Numbered from the stretch's first letter, positions 1 through 10,427 are shown. The stretch: 24,252 bases of DNA from Smittium mucronatum (GCA_001953115.1 LSSL01000998.1:1-24252); one strand, 5' to 3'. Notes: generated by a model not told the origin, from the letters alone. Program-made: numbers and translations.

Positions 1-2
1 TA

Positions 3-400
3 CTATATGAACAAATCATCAATAATGACTCCAGAAACTACTGGAGAACCATCAAATCATACACTGGGAACACGCTCAGGAAAATTTAGGACGGCCCGGT
101 GTATGATAGAAATAAAAATATTTTTAATGAAAAAAATAAAAATATTCAAATTTGGAATAATAATTTATCGGTTTAGATAATGATACTACTGGGAATATCA
201 GCAATAATAAGTGGGAATCACTTATATATACCTAGTATGACTATTTCCCAGAATGCGGCTATAATATCTGATGCACTGATATTACTACGTCGCCATCTGA
301 TACAACAAATAAAAAGGCCTCTAGTGCTGATGAAGTCCTAGTTAGTTACAGAAACTGGTGGCCTCAGAAAAAATCCCGAGTTAAAAAAGATAAAGATTAA
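3..400 (+). pseudogene. Decayed non-LTR (LINE-type) retrotransposon polyprotein fragment
   Basis: The first 400 bases are less AT-rich than what follows and read as coding sequence broken by mutations. Frame 3 (from base 3) gives YWRTIKSYTG and, after an in-frame TAG at 87-89, DGPVYDRNKNIFNEKNK followed by IQIWNN. At about 170 the reading moves to frame 2, giving DNDTTGNISNNKWESLIYT, then TAG (233), YDYFPECGYNI, TGA (269), and TTSPSDTTNKKASSADEV up to TAA (398). The order W..IK, then a GPVYD/WNN/TTGN/WE linker, then a KAxxADEV motif matches the endonuclease-to-RT linker and the first RT block ('KApGxDgIP') of LINE-type polyproteins. I recall similar proteins from microsporidia, but the clade is inferred. 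The catalytic RT part is missing, because AT-rich DNA begins at about 400. The 5' part lies outside the window. It is a dead relic with no predicted activity. Confidence 0.6.
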
Positions 401-3400
401 TATCAAAAATATCAATTTAAAATATTATTATGAATAAATGTATAAAAATACGAATTCTCGCATCATTTTCCATTTCCAATAAATGGAGATATGAAATACG
501 TAGATAATAACATAATAATTAACTTTATAAAAAAATTTTAAGGTGATATTTAAAAAATTGATTACAATATTTGCGCAATCGGTAAAAATTTTGTGATTTC
601 TGGAAGTTTTATCTTTGAAATATAAAGTTTTAAAGTGTAAAATTTCTAGATTTTTCCATATATTAAATTTTAATCTAAACAAAATAAATAAAGTTATTAA
701 TAAAAAAATAAATAATTCTATGCTAATAACTGTACACGATATCTTTAAAATCTTCAATATATATGTTTATTATATAATTAATACACATTTGATGAATTAA
801 ATATTAAATGATTCTTTTTTTTGTTCCAAAACTAAATTTTAAAAAAAGTAATTAATTTATTTAGTATTTTCGCTAAAATTTTCGATTTCATTGGATCCAT
901 TCGGCTTTAACCAAAATCAAAAAATTAAATATTAAAGAACCATTCAATATTTTTTATCAATTAGATCCAATAGATTCATATGAAGCATATCTGTGATATT
1001 TTTTTCGGTTGATTTAGTGATATTTGTTTGAAAAAAAAAACCAAATGAAATTTTTAAATAAAAAATCTACTAAATTTAATAAAAATCGAAATATTATAAA
1101 TTTTATTTATGATATAATTGAATATACTGATCAAAAATATTTAGAAAAATATTAAAGGTTTATAAATATTAAATATTCATAACTGTAACATTGAGGGCTA
1201 TAATAAAATCTAAAAAACATATATTAAGGATCATAAAAAAAAATCCGTTAAAAGGTTAAAAATACAGTCTAGTTTTCGTATAAATATATTAATAGGTCTG
1301 AAGTTCATAAAAAATAATATTATAAATATTAAGTATGTTTATACAAAAATCTTATCTGTTCATGTTCTTATATTATTTTGAAATATATAAAATTCAAACA
1401 GATACATATAAAAATATATATTCAGGTATAAAAAAAATTAAAAATATGACCCGTGGTATTTAAAAAAGCTATTAAATAAATACATTTAGTATTTTAGAAA
1501 CCATTATAACTTTCATTTGAAGTAAATAAATCAAATAAATCTGAAAGATAATTTTCATATAATTTAAAATCACTCAACTATGCGTAATAAACACCAAAGT
1601 ATTTTTCAAGAATATTTTTACATATAACTTTTCAGTTATTAATATAACTTTAAAAAAATGAATGAGAAGCTAGTATTTATAAATTAAAGTTTCATATTTA
1701 AAAAATTGAATTTTGAATTTAAAAAAAATGTTTTTATGAATATTTTAATTTTTTATTCGGATATGAAGTTATGATTTAAGGGAATCTAATCAACTCTTAT
1801 AATTGTCTTTGCATCTCTAAAATTTGTTTTAACACTAATTTTAAATAAAAAATACACCCCCCCCCCCCCAAAAAAAATTCTTATTACAAAGGAATGCACT
1901 GTGTAGAATGTTTATTATAGAATAAATATCAGCATTATAATTTTTGAAAATTAATTACTACACTTAGAATATTCGAAAGATTAATTCTTAGCTTTTATTT
2001 CTAAAAACAGTTTTGGGGTTTCTTATAAAAAAATATTACGGTATATGTAATTTAAGTAAGATAAATACGAAAATTCTTATAGAATTTTTTCGAAATTATC
2101 GTAATTTAATTTACTCCTCTCATTATAAACAAATATATATTGTTTAATAGATTTCTAAAAAACTATCTATCCTTCTTATGAAATATACATATATTAATTC
2201 TAAAGCTGCTAAAATTTCTATGGGTGAATTTAAGTCGATTTTTATAAAAATATATTGTTTATTTAAATCGATTGTAGTTAAATTAATTTTCAATTTTCTA
2301 AATATTAAAATAGTTTTTTTTTCGGATAAATATTAAAAAAATATAAACTCTAATATTTATTAGTAAAAATTTCAATTATAAAATATTGACTTATATAGAA
2401 TGAGATGAAATATTTTATTCATTTAAAAAAAAAAAAAATTTTGAAATTATTCCAACTAATGATATCAATTAGCGATAGTTTTTTATTTTTTAATATCTCT
2501 GAAATTTGTTTTTTATGTGATGAATAAGCTGTAATTAATTTTGATACAAAATAAAAACGAATTATATATATTTATATCCTATTGAATAATTTTTGTATTC
2601 GTCTAATGTAAATAATTGTCTTAAAATTCGATAATAATTCATGAAATATGATTTATGGGAAAATTTTAAATAAATTATTAGTTTCCCAAAAAATTATGGA
2701 GGGGAAAAATTGCATTTTTAAGAATCAGTTTCTACAATTTTGAAATTCAGTTATATAATATTTTTCTGAAATTCAATAAAAATATTAATATTTCTCATTT
2801 AAATATAAAACGTGAATTTGATTATTTAAAAATATAATTTTTTAAATTAAAAATAAAGTCTCATCTTCAATAAGCACTTTCTTTATTAAGAATTATCATA
2901 ATTTGAAAAATTTAGTAATAAACTCATTGCAATATAAACTCAATAGATAAGATATGATTATCGTTTATCATAAATAATGAAGTGAATAACACGTGTCTTA
3001 TTTTTAATAAATTATATTTTATCCCAATATTTGTACTTTGTATTTCCCAAGCATTTAAAATACAGAATAAAGGTTTTACTGTTGCTTTTATCTTAAAAGT
3101 ATGTTACATATTAAAAAAATTATCCCTCATAAATAATCATATTTTGCGTATATTCAAGTTGTTATGAATAAAGTATAAATTTAATGGCAGGTGTATAATA
3201 ATAATAAATTGGGTATATGAATAAAGATCCTCAATAAATTTTAGTAAAGTTGGAAATTCACAATATTAATTTTATTTTTATTTTTAGGCCTTGAAATTAT
3301 TACAAGATATATTTTTTGGAATTTTTTCATAACCTTGACCATATTATGTAAAAAAAGAGATTTCATACATTATTTATATATTTATTTTTAAAAATATTCG

Positions 3401-5783
3401 TAAAAACAAAAATTTCAATATAATGGGATATATACTAACATTAGTTAATTTATGAAATCGATATAAACAATCTGCATTGTATTTGGTAAATAAAAATCGA
3501 AATAGTTATAATAAATATCCTAAATTTATTAGAAATTTTGTATTTAATTATGTTAAAATTTTATATTATTCAATATAAAGGTCAATTGATACTATAGAAA
3601 TTTCGGGTGGTTATATTATGAAAAAAATTAACCTTAAAAAAAAAATAATGAAATATTTTTATCTAAATATATAAAAATAAATCTTGTTACTCTATAAATT
3701 TTTATATGATTTTACAATGGTTTCGATACTGAAAACCTACAGTAAATTTCTCCTACTAGAAAATTAGTCTAATTTTTGCCCAATTAAAAATTCAATAATG
3801 AAAAATTAAAAATTATTGATTTTTTTCAGGAAAATATTTTTTTTATTTGAAGATTTGATAAACTTAGATATTAGGTGAAGTATCCTGTATATGTTCATTA
3901 CTTAAATTTTTAAATTATTATCAATTAACAATGCGGTATGGGATAACATTATACCCCATAACTTTTATTTGCTGGCGATATGATTTTTTAAAATGGTAAA
4001 AAAAAAAGTTATATTAAAAGTTAACAGATTTACAGGTATTATATGATTTATATATCATTTTATTCAATTAATTTCAATCCATACATTATATTACAAAATT
4101 TATTTAGGTATAATTTTAAATAGATCAAATTCAAATTATAATATTATTTTATTTATTAATAATTAATTATATATAATATATGATTCATATCCAGTTTTAA
4201 ACTTATTTCGTAAAAAAAAGTAATAAATGAAACAAAAGCTCTTTTTTATTATAAAAAATTATATATTTAAATCAATTGGTTGTATATATATTAATGCTAT
4301 GAAAAAATTATAAAATTAATAAAACTCGGCTATCTAATAAATAATTTTAAAAAATGTTGTGAAATTACTATGATTTTGAAATGAGATATATTCTTGTAAT
4401 ATTTTTTAACGAGATTTTTCTTTTTCAGATCTAAAGCCGTAGTTAAATTAAATTTTCCTTCGTTAAAATCATTTTTTACTAGCCGAACTACTTATATGGC
4501 ATTTGTTAGAAGGTGTTTTTTATTTCTAATTAGTATTTTAAGATAAAACGGATTTATAATAAGTAAAATTTTCACCTTTTATTTTTTTCAATTTTTTTTG
4601 AAAGTTTCATTGTTAGATAATTAATTTGTTTTTTCGATGGAATTATGATTTTTATAATAATTTAAAACTAATTTTTGATAAATTAATAATATGTCTGAAA
4701 AAATCATAATAGAATGTTAAAATCATTAAAAAAACCCACCGTATATTAGGATTTTTTTTGTTTTTCATGGTTTCATATTGATACCTTAAAAATAGAAACA
4801 AAAAAATACGGCTTTTCTTGTCGAGAACTTTCTGTTTCAAAATAAACTATCATTTTCTATGTCTTTTCTTACAATTTTAGTCTTGGTATTTAATTCTAAA
4901 TATAGAAAAAAATTATCTAATAACTTAAAAAGCACTAAAAAATTAATTTTTCTTTCAAATAATATATTAATTCAGTATTTTATTACGAGAATATCTTTTT
5001 GAATATCTTTGAAATCGTTTTAATCTTATCTAATTAGTTAGCCTATAAATAAAATTATAATATTTTTTTATTAATTTCAAAATATATATTAAATTTTAAT
5101 TCACTTCAAAATATTTTCGTACAGAATTTCGTTTTAAATCTCCTTATTTCTGAAGAACTATTAAAGCTAAAACATGTTATCGAAAAATAATAATAAAAAT
5201 GAAGAAAAATTGGTTTAGATGGAAATATTCTCATTAGAGCCTACTTAAAATTAAATATTTATTAAAAATGTAATCTCATATAAAACTTGAGCTGAAATTT
5301 ACAAAATACGTACAATAAAACGTATATTGTTTAGATTAAAACAAAGGCATAATATCCGGTTAATTAAGTTAGAATTTCAATCCGGTATTTAATGGGTTGA
5401 CTTTTCTCGGCGCAAGATGACGCCTAACTGAAATATAGTTTTTTTATTTTATTTAAATGCAATATCTAAAAAAAATCCTCTCTTTTTTTGGAATAGCGCA
5501 TTAGGAAGAATTTACAAATAATTAATTAAAAAAAGCAGCTCAATTCACGTTTAAATATCTTAACTTCATTTAAAATGTCTTATACCAAAAATTTTTACTT
5601 TAGTAAAAAATAATATTATGTTCTATAAAAAAAGGATATAGCCAAAAGAATATATTCATCCAAAAAATACAAAAATATATAATTGGAAATTTTCTTTTCT
5701 TATATTTTTACTCTAAAGACTAGTTTGATAGTTTTAATATCAACATATATAAATTATTTTTCTTTTTTTAGCTGAAATTTATC
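401..5783. other. AT-rich spacer with no supportable gene
   Basis: Composition is uniformly AT-rich with many A and T runs. The ORFs of 60-110 codons here (for example 428-757 minus and 2982-3167 plus) are rich in F, I, N, K, L and Y. They have no recognisable motif, and their lengths are expected by chance at this base composition when stops occur about every 11 codons. The only distinctive local features are a C13 tract at 1857-1869 and a small imperfect hairpin at about 3934-3959 (TATGGG...CCCATA). No tRNA, rRNA or transposon remnant was recognised. Confidence 0.6.
1857..1869. repeat. Poly-C tract (C13) followed by A8
   Basis: Thirteen consecutive C residues sit in otherwise about 80% AT sequence and are followed by eight A residues. 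This is a mononucleotide microsatellite and may be length-variable or prone to sequencing error. No function is implied. Confidence 0.8.
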
Positions 5784-6104
5784 CTATAAAAATATAATCA
5801 CATCAAATATTTGATTTATTTTTTTAAAAATGTATTTTGGTATACTTCTCATAAAAGATTTGAGATCTTAATTACCCAAATTTGCATTATTACAGTAGTA
5901 TGAATACCAATAACAGAATTTAAAGAACACATTGCATGACTGAGATGAATATATTTCTGAGTGGATTGTATATACATTTCCTTGATCATATGAATGCTCT
6001 AAGTTTATAAATTCATATCTGTTATATAGATTTAGATAAATAATCTCATTTTTTTTCTCAACAGGGACTTGCATTATTTTTTTCACTGTTTCTCGTGGAG
6101 AGGC
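5784..6104 (-). pseudogene. Possible eroded coding remnant, family unknown
   Basis: On the minus strand one frame runs from base 6104 to a TAG at 5784-5786 with a single internal stop (TAA at 5868-5870). That is about 107 codons, where roughly ten stops would be expected by chance. The residues are more balanced than in neighbouring chance ORFs, with segments such as VPVEKKNEIIYLNLYNRYEF and SYDQGNVYTIHSEIYSS and several Cys. Directly upstream in frame is a TAG. I recognise no family, and there is no convincing start: the first ATG gives MKKIM at 6086. It could be a decayed gene end or a chance ORF, since over the whole window one such frame is not far from random expectation. Confidence 0.2.
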
Positions 6105-6375
6105 CTACAAAAGCATAAAAATACCGTATTAACATATAATTATTGAAGTGATGAAATATCCTTAGGTTAATCTTAAATGGAATAGGTAAATACATACAGA
6201 TTTTTGTTTTCACCTATAATTGTGATTACCTCTTTTTCAAAATATTGGTAAAAAATCGGCAAAAAAAAAAAAAGATCTAGGATGATAACATATTTTATTT
6301 TGAGTTTTATAATTACAAAATAAATATGTAAAAAAATGAAGAATTCAGAGTTGGGATACTAAAAAAAGATAATTT

Positions 6376-7075
6376 TCTTTATCACTGAATAGAATTAATA
6401 CGTATTCCCAAAAGTGTGGCTCAAAAATTCCTGGATCTTTATTAGATTATTTCATAAATAATTTATTTTTAAAGGTTCTATTGGACACAGCAATATCGGA
6501 TTTGATTAAAAATGTTTTATACATTTAGATTTATTTTAAAAATACCCCCTCATAATTACATAAATCGGATATTAAAAAATTCTATTTATAATTTGATCTA
6601 ATTGAACTTTTTTTTTTACGGGAAATTAAACTTAGAGTTAATAAAAAAGCTACAAAAACAATATTAAAAAAATTAAAAAAAGTTCGAAAATTTCGAAAAT
6701 TTTAGCTACCCAACCCCCCTCAGCCACTCTAGAGACTCCATACCTCGATTTTAATGGTTCAAGGAGATTTAATTGACTTGTTTGAGAGATTGTAACGAAG
6801 TAGAATGTTTTGAATGCCAAAAATAACAATGACATCAAAACCGTATTTGTGGATGTTTTCCTCAAATCAATGCAGATAAATTCGAGGAAACTCGTTTCAT
6901 CCTACCCAATCAAATAAAGCTCAGTTAACAATTCATTTTGCACAAAGAGCATTATAGATTGAATAAAAACAGAATCAACCAGTAATATAGTAGATGAGTA
7001 AGCTATTGATCTATAAAGTGGAGATGCAAGCCCCAGTATTTTAATAATATATGCCACATAGCGGATATAAAAATT
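6376..7075. other. Less AT-rich island, probably decayed coding DNA of unknown origin
   Basis: This stretch, especially 6700-7060, has clearly more G and C than its surroundings but many stops in every frame. On the plus strand 6380-6530 there is an open frame containing LLDTAISDLI. At 6806-6850 another frame reads C-F-E-C-Q-K, three codons including two stops, then H-Q-N-R-I-C, which resembles a gag zinc knuckle with one extra codon. On the minus strand 6650-6901 is open for about 84 codons, entered from a TTG rather than an ATG, and contains LEPLKSRYGVSRVAEGGW. None of these joins into a recognisable protein, and the order of the knuckle-like and protease-like pieces is wrong for an LTR element. 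I annotate it only as an island of probable ancient coding or mobile origin. Confidence 0.3.
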
Positions 7076-7389
7076 GCAAATATCTTAGTATTTTATCTTT
7101 TAAAGAATGATTACACCTACAACTCATTGTTTATAAATTATTTTTTTATAAATAAAATACATATTGTAATTAGCCCTTATTTAACAAAAATTGATGTAAA
7201 AATACATACAATAAAAATATAGAAATCAACTGAAGTACATCCTATTAATATAATCAATGATTAGCTTTGGTTTAGTTTAGCTCAAGAATATATGTGGCTT
7301 CCTTTTGTTATTAAATTATTAGATTATTTTCTAGCCTGAAATACTGTACTTATTTTTGATTTAGCTACTTCTTAGAAAAATATAAATAA

Positions 7390-7722
7390 TTGATTTCCAA
7401 CTTTCCAACATTTCGATCGATAGTGTGTAGAATTATGCCAATTAAACTTCTTAATCTATTGGACAATGTATTTGATATAAGTTGTTTGCCATTTTTATAC
7501 ATTTACTTTGAAAGGATTAATACTGATCGAATCAGTTTTGAAGTTTCTCGGAGATAAACCATTGATCATATCTGCAATATATTGAACAAGATATTTATTG
7601 ATTTACATAGTATTAATTATTATGACATCATGATAATTGTAAGTCGTAAATAAATGAAAAATGCTATTAATATACCCGTGTTCTTCAAAAACTAGGAATG
7701 GCTTTATATTAAACTAAAATAA
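7390..7722 (+). pseudogene. Possible eroded coding remnant, family unknown
   Basis: One plus-strand frame is readable over about 110 codons with stops only at 7555 (TAA), 7651 (TAA), 7693 (TAG) and 7720 (TAA). An ATG lies at 7435 in this frame. Readable blocks include MPIKLLNLLDNVFDISCLPF, YIYFERINTDRISFEVSRR and IDLHSINYYDI. The regular spacing of leucine and isoleucine faintly recalls leucine-rich repeats, but I cannot support that family. The region ends about 680 bases before the phosphatase ATG and is on the same strand. It may be a relic of an upstream neighbour or simply a low-stop chance frame. Confidence 0.2.
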
Positions 7723-8273
7723 AGATAAAGATTATGTGATTGTTTTTGTTGCCTAAATATTTTTAATTTAATAGGTAGAAAGGTTTTGAAAATAAATTCT
7801 CCGAGCAAATTTTTTTCAACTTAAAGAATTTTAAAAAAAATAACCTCCACACGACTTTAATTCTAGTTGAGAGGCTTATTTCTTAAAAAATGACCTCATA
7901 AAAAAATTCATCAATTTAATGCTTTAATATTAGTGCTAAAGTCGTTTTATAATTTTCAAATTAATTGATAAATTTTTTAAATATAATAATTATTTAATAA
8001 TAAAAAATATCAAACCCCATAGTTAGTCATAATTTTACTGAATAAAAAATCAAGCCTAATCATTCCATTATTCATGACTTTAAATCATGTACTATAATTG
8101 CTCAATTTCATTATTTAAATAAAATATTTTCTATCAATTTTGAGGGATTAAAATTGGTCTATTAAAACAAAGGTAAGCAGTTGAAATCACAAAATATTGA
8201 TAATACTTAGACGATCTCCACACTCTTTCAACACAATCCGAGTTTTATTCTTTATAGTTCTAGCCACGTAGCA

Positions 8274-8281
8274 TATATAAG
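8274..8281 (+). promoter_or_regulatory. TATA-like box upstream of the phosphatase gene
   Basis: TATATAAG lies 119 bases before the start codon, in a short segment (GCCACGTAGCATATATAAG) with more G and C than its surroundings. It is the best core-promoter candidate for the gene. In this AT-rich context such strings occur often by chance, so the call is weak. Confidence 0.3.
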
Positions 8282-8343
8282 TAGCAAGATAAACTTTAAA
8301 AAAAGTTATCAACCAAATTTAGATGTGATTTAAATTAGTAGTA

Positions 8344-8377
8344 CCCTTTTTTTCATCTCTTATTCTTATTCTTTTTT
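8344..8377 (+). promoter_or_regulatory. CCC motif and pyrimidine-rich leader before the phosphatase ATG
   Basis: A CCC triplet at 8344-8346 opens an almost pure pyrimidine stretch of about 34 bases that ends 22 bases before the ATG. In microsporidia a short CCC- or GGG-type element close to the start codon is a known promoter signature (established knowledge). Equating it with this site is inference. The pyrimidine tract could also mark the transcription start region. Confidence 0.3.
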
Positions 8378-8399
8378 AATTTTCATTAATATCATTATC

Positions 8400-9743
8400 A
8401 TGAAATTAAAACTTGCTTCGGTTTTTTTTTGTTTGTTTGCATATGCTACTAGCACAATTTCCACTGAGCTAAACAAAGGAGATCTGGCCTTTGATATCTT
8501 GCAAAATAATTATAACTATTGTGAAGCTAACACTCTTTATTCTCCTCAATACCAGCCTGTTTTGGGTAGTGATCTAGTGTTTGTACAGACCTTTATTCGC
8601 CATGGTGACAGAGCTCCCTACTTTATTAACAATTCAGATTTGCATCTTTGGAATGTATGTAACAAGACAATTTTCAATAGTGTTGCTCGCTCCATATTTG
8701 TCAAGGATGTGTCTAACAATACTTTGGGTGTTAATTATGTTACCTCTAAAACTAACATGTGTAAAGCTAGTGAACTTACCCAGAAAGGTGCAGAGTACTC
8801 TATGAATATTGGAGAAGCTGCTAGAAGAATCTATATTGATAAATTGAAATTTCTCTATTCTGAATACAAAAGCCAAAAACAACTGAGAGTTAGGTCTACT
8901 AATGCTGATAGAACAAAAGAAACTGCGAAATATTTTTTATCTGGGCTTTACCCCATCACTCCATCTAATAAAAACATCTCCACAACTGTCTTCCATTACT
9001 CATATGACTCTGATACTATGGTCACTAATTCCAATCTTTGTCAGAAGATTACTCAAATACAGAATCAAATAATTTCCACCCCCCGATACCAGTCTTACTT
9101 GGCTGCTGACCCGGAGATAACCCAAAAAATAAACCTCATGTTTGACGATTATCAACCAAACAATACTATTTTCAAAAACACCCGCATAAACCAACAAGAT
9201 ATTCTCCAAACCAGAGTTTGCCATCAATTTAAACTCCCCTGCAACAAACTAGGCCAATGCGCAACTCCTTCAGATGCCAAACTTGAATTAAATAATTTGC
9301 ATTTCGAGGTCAAATACAAGAAAAGAGATAGCCGATTTTCTCCTCAACTTGTTCGTTTCGCTGTTGGTCCCTTTTTTTCTCAGATCCTCCAGGAGCTTAA
9401 CTCAGCCATTTTACTCCATAAAAAACGTAATGCGGTTCGCATGAGCATCTATTCATGCCACGATGACACTATAACTAACATATTGGGTGGTCTTCGTGCC
9501 GATGATTTCAATTTTCTATGGCCACCATTTAATGCCAATATTTTCATTGAGCTATGGAAAAACAGATCCACAGGCAAATTTTCAATCAGAATATTCAATA
9601 GCGGTAGGATACTCAAGGTTCTTGGTGCCACTCAAGGAGATCCTAGTCCTTGGTGTGATTTCAACAGCTGCAACTTTAATTCCTTTTCTGAATATATCAA
9701 ATCTATTATTCCTGCTAATCTTAAGGCGGAATGCGCAGTCTAA
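8400..9743 (+). CDS. Secreted histidine acid phosphatase
   Basis: This intronless 447-residue protein belongs to the histidine acid phosphatase (branch 2 histidine phosphatase) family, which hydrolyses phosphomonoesters through a phosphohistidine intermediate at acid pH. Residues 1-16 form a signal peptide with a likely AYA cleavage site after residue 16. The catalytic signature RHGDRAP is at 67-73, with His68 as nucleophile and Arg67 and Arg71 binding phosphate. LRVRSTNADR at 162-171 supplies the second phosphate-binding arginine (R165). The acid-donor HD pair is His354-Asp355 in SCHDDT. WPPFNANIFIELW at 374-386 is the usual C-terminal core block. The mature part has 11 cysteines, including C419 and C424 near the end, and six N-glycosylation sequons (N77, N88, N106, N192, N254, N388). 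Length is normal for lysosomal/prostatic or 2-phosphoxylose phosphatase-like members, and the exact subfamily and substrate are unknown. No transmembrane anchor is seen. The ATG is supported by the signal peptide directly after it. Base composition is far less AT-rich than the flanks, as expected for the only selected gene here. Confidence 0.95.
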   Translation: MKLKLASVFFCLFAYATSTISTELNKGDLAFDILQNNYNYCEANTLYSPQYQPVLGSDLVFVQTFIRHGDRAPYFINNSDLHLWNVCNKTIFNSVARSIFVKDVSNNTLGVNYVTSKTNMCKASELTQKGAEYSMNIGEAARRIYIDKLKFLYSEYKSQKQLRVRSTNADRTKETAKYFLSGLYPITPSNKNISTTVFHYSYDSDTMVTNSNLCQKITQIQNQIISTPRYQSYLAADPEITQKINLMFDDYQPNNTIFKNTRINQQDILQTRVCHQFKLPCNKLGQCATPSDAKLELNNLHFEVKYKKRDSRFSPQLVRFAVGPFFSQILQELNSAILLHKKRNAVRMSIYSCHDDTITNILGGLRADDFNFLWPPFNANIFIELWKNRSTGKFSIRIFNSGRILKVLGATQGDPSPWCDFNSCNFNSFSEYIKSIIPANLKAECAV

Positions 9744-9824
9744 GAATTTTGACAATTTGAAAGTATTATTCGATAAACCTTAACAAGACTTTTTTAGTTA
9801 GTCTTTCACCCTATCGCTAATATT

Positions 9825-9830
9825 AATAAA
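9825..9830 (+). terminator. Candidate polyadenylation signal AATAAA
   Basis: AATAAA lies 82 bases after the phosphatase stop codon, in a TA-rich 3' flank that also has T-rich stretches. It is a plausible 3' end signal, but the hexamer is common by chance in this sequence. Confidence 0.25.
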
Positions 9831-10260
9831 TTATTATACTAGCTGATTTCTATTATTAGTTTATCCTAATTATCTTTTGTTTTTGACCCTTCAACTCTTA
9901 GAAAAAAAATTGGTTTAATTATTTTGTGATAAAGATGAATTTTCGAGCATAAATTTTCGTTTAATTTTTTCGCGATCAGAAAATCTTTTTCTGCCATTTA
10001 ATAACAAACCTTAGACTCTCCTTAGGCTAAATAAAGCCATTTTGGGAAAATAATAATTCAATCAAAACCTTTATTTTTTGGTCTAAGAAAATTTTACTAG
10101 TATTAATATGCAAAAGCATCAAAAAAATAAATGGACTCTCCTAAGGGTGGAATACCTTGTAGTGGTTTATGGGAATAAGTCGTAGACTTTAAGAAGTACA
10201 CAATACTAAAATTTCACACAGCGTTATACTATTCTTGGTTGGGAGTAGTGGAAATAGCGC

Positions 10261-10290
10261 ACAGCGATTCGGAGGACAGCGATTCCAGAG
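10261..10290 (+). repeat. Tandem 15-base duplication inside the repeat core, copy 1
   Basis: ACAGCGATTC occurs at 10261-10270 and again at 10276-10285, a period of 15 bases. The following five bases differ (GGAGG against CAGAG). Copy 2 has the same arrangement at 23767-23796 with no differences, so the duplication predates the spread of the element. Confidence 0.8.
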
Positions 10291-10324
10291 AAGGACCATC
10301 TCGAAACAGGAGGAACCGATCGTT

Positions 10325-10336
10325 TAGCACAGCTGA
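10325..10336 (+). promoter_or_regulatory. Pol III A-box-like motif, copy 1
   Basis: TAGCACAGCTGA matches the tRNA A-box consensus TRGCNNAGYNGG at every fixed position except the last. It is identical in copy 2. The distance to the B box (about 94 bases start to start) is longer than in typical tRNA genes but within what Pol III tolerates. Confidence 0.35.
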
Positions 10337-10418
10337 GACATAGTCTAGGGCACAAGTCCAGCTTTCGACAGTCCGACGGACCTCAGCGTCTAACAGCTAT
10401 TTGTAGGAGAGCCATGTC

Positions 10419-10427
10419 GATCAAACC
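10419..10427 (+). promoter_or_regulatory. Pol III B-box-like motif, copy 1
   Basis: GATCAAACC fits the B-box consensus GWTCRANNC at every position. It is unchanged in copy 2 and lies inside a possible CAAAC/GTTTG hairpin. On its own such a nine-base match could be chance; its value comes from the A box upstream and from conservation. Confidence 0.4.

Noticed and set aside
428..757. 109-codon minus-strand ORF
   Set aside because: Composition is almost entirely F, I, K, N, L and Y, there are no motifs, and the length is within chance expectation for this AT content.
2982..3167. 61-codon ORF with a hydrophobic, membrane-like sequence
   Set aside because: It has a GTG start only, and hydrophobic strings are the default translation of T-rich DNA. 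No family was recognised.
6478..6510. Retropepsin-like LLDTAISDLI string
   Set aside because: It is too short to call a protease, and no flap or other conserved block was found. It lies upstream of the knuckle-like motif, contrary to gag-pro order.
6660..6760. tRNA-like A-box string (TGGCTGAGGGG) on the minus strand
   Set aside because: No B box or cloverleaf follows. The downstream minus-strand sequence is A/T homopolymer.
8581..9783. Several ORFs of 60-98 codons overlapping the phosphatase gene on both strands
   Set aside because: They are shadows of the phosphatase coding sequence, which has all catalytic motifs in its own frame.
10238..10400. About 46-codon open minus-strand frame across the repeat core (cysteine- and serine-rich)
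   Set aside because: It is conserved only because the DNA is conserved. All three core differences change the residue, with no sign of codon-level constraint.
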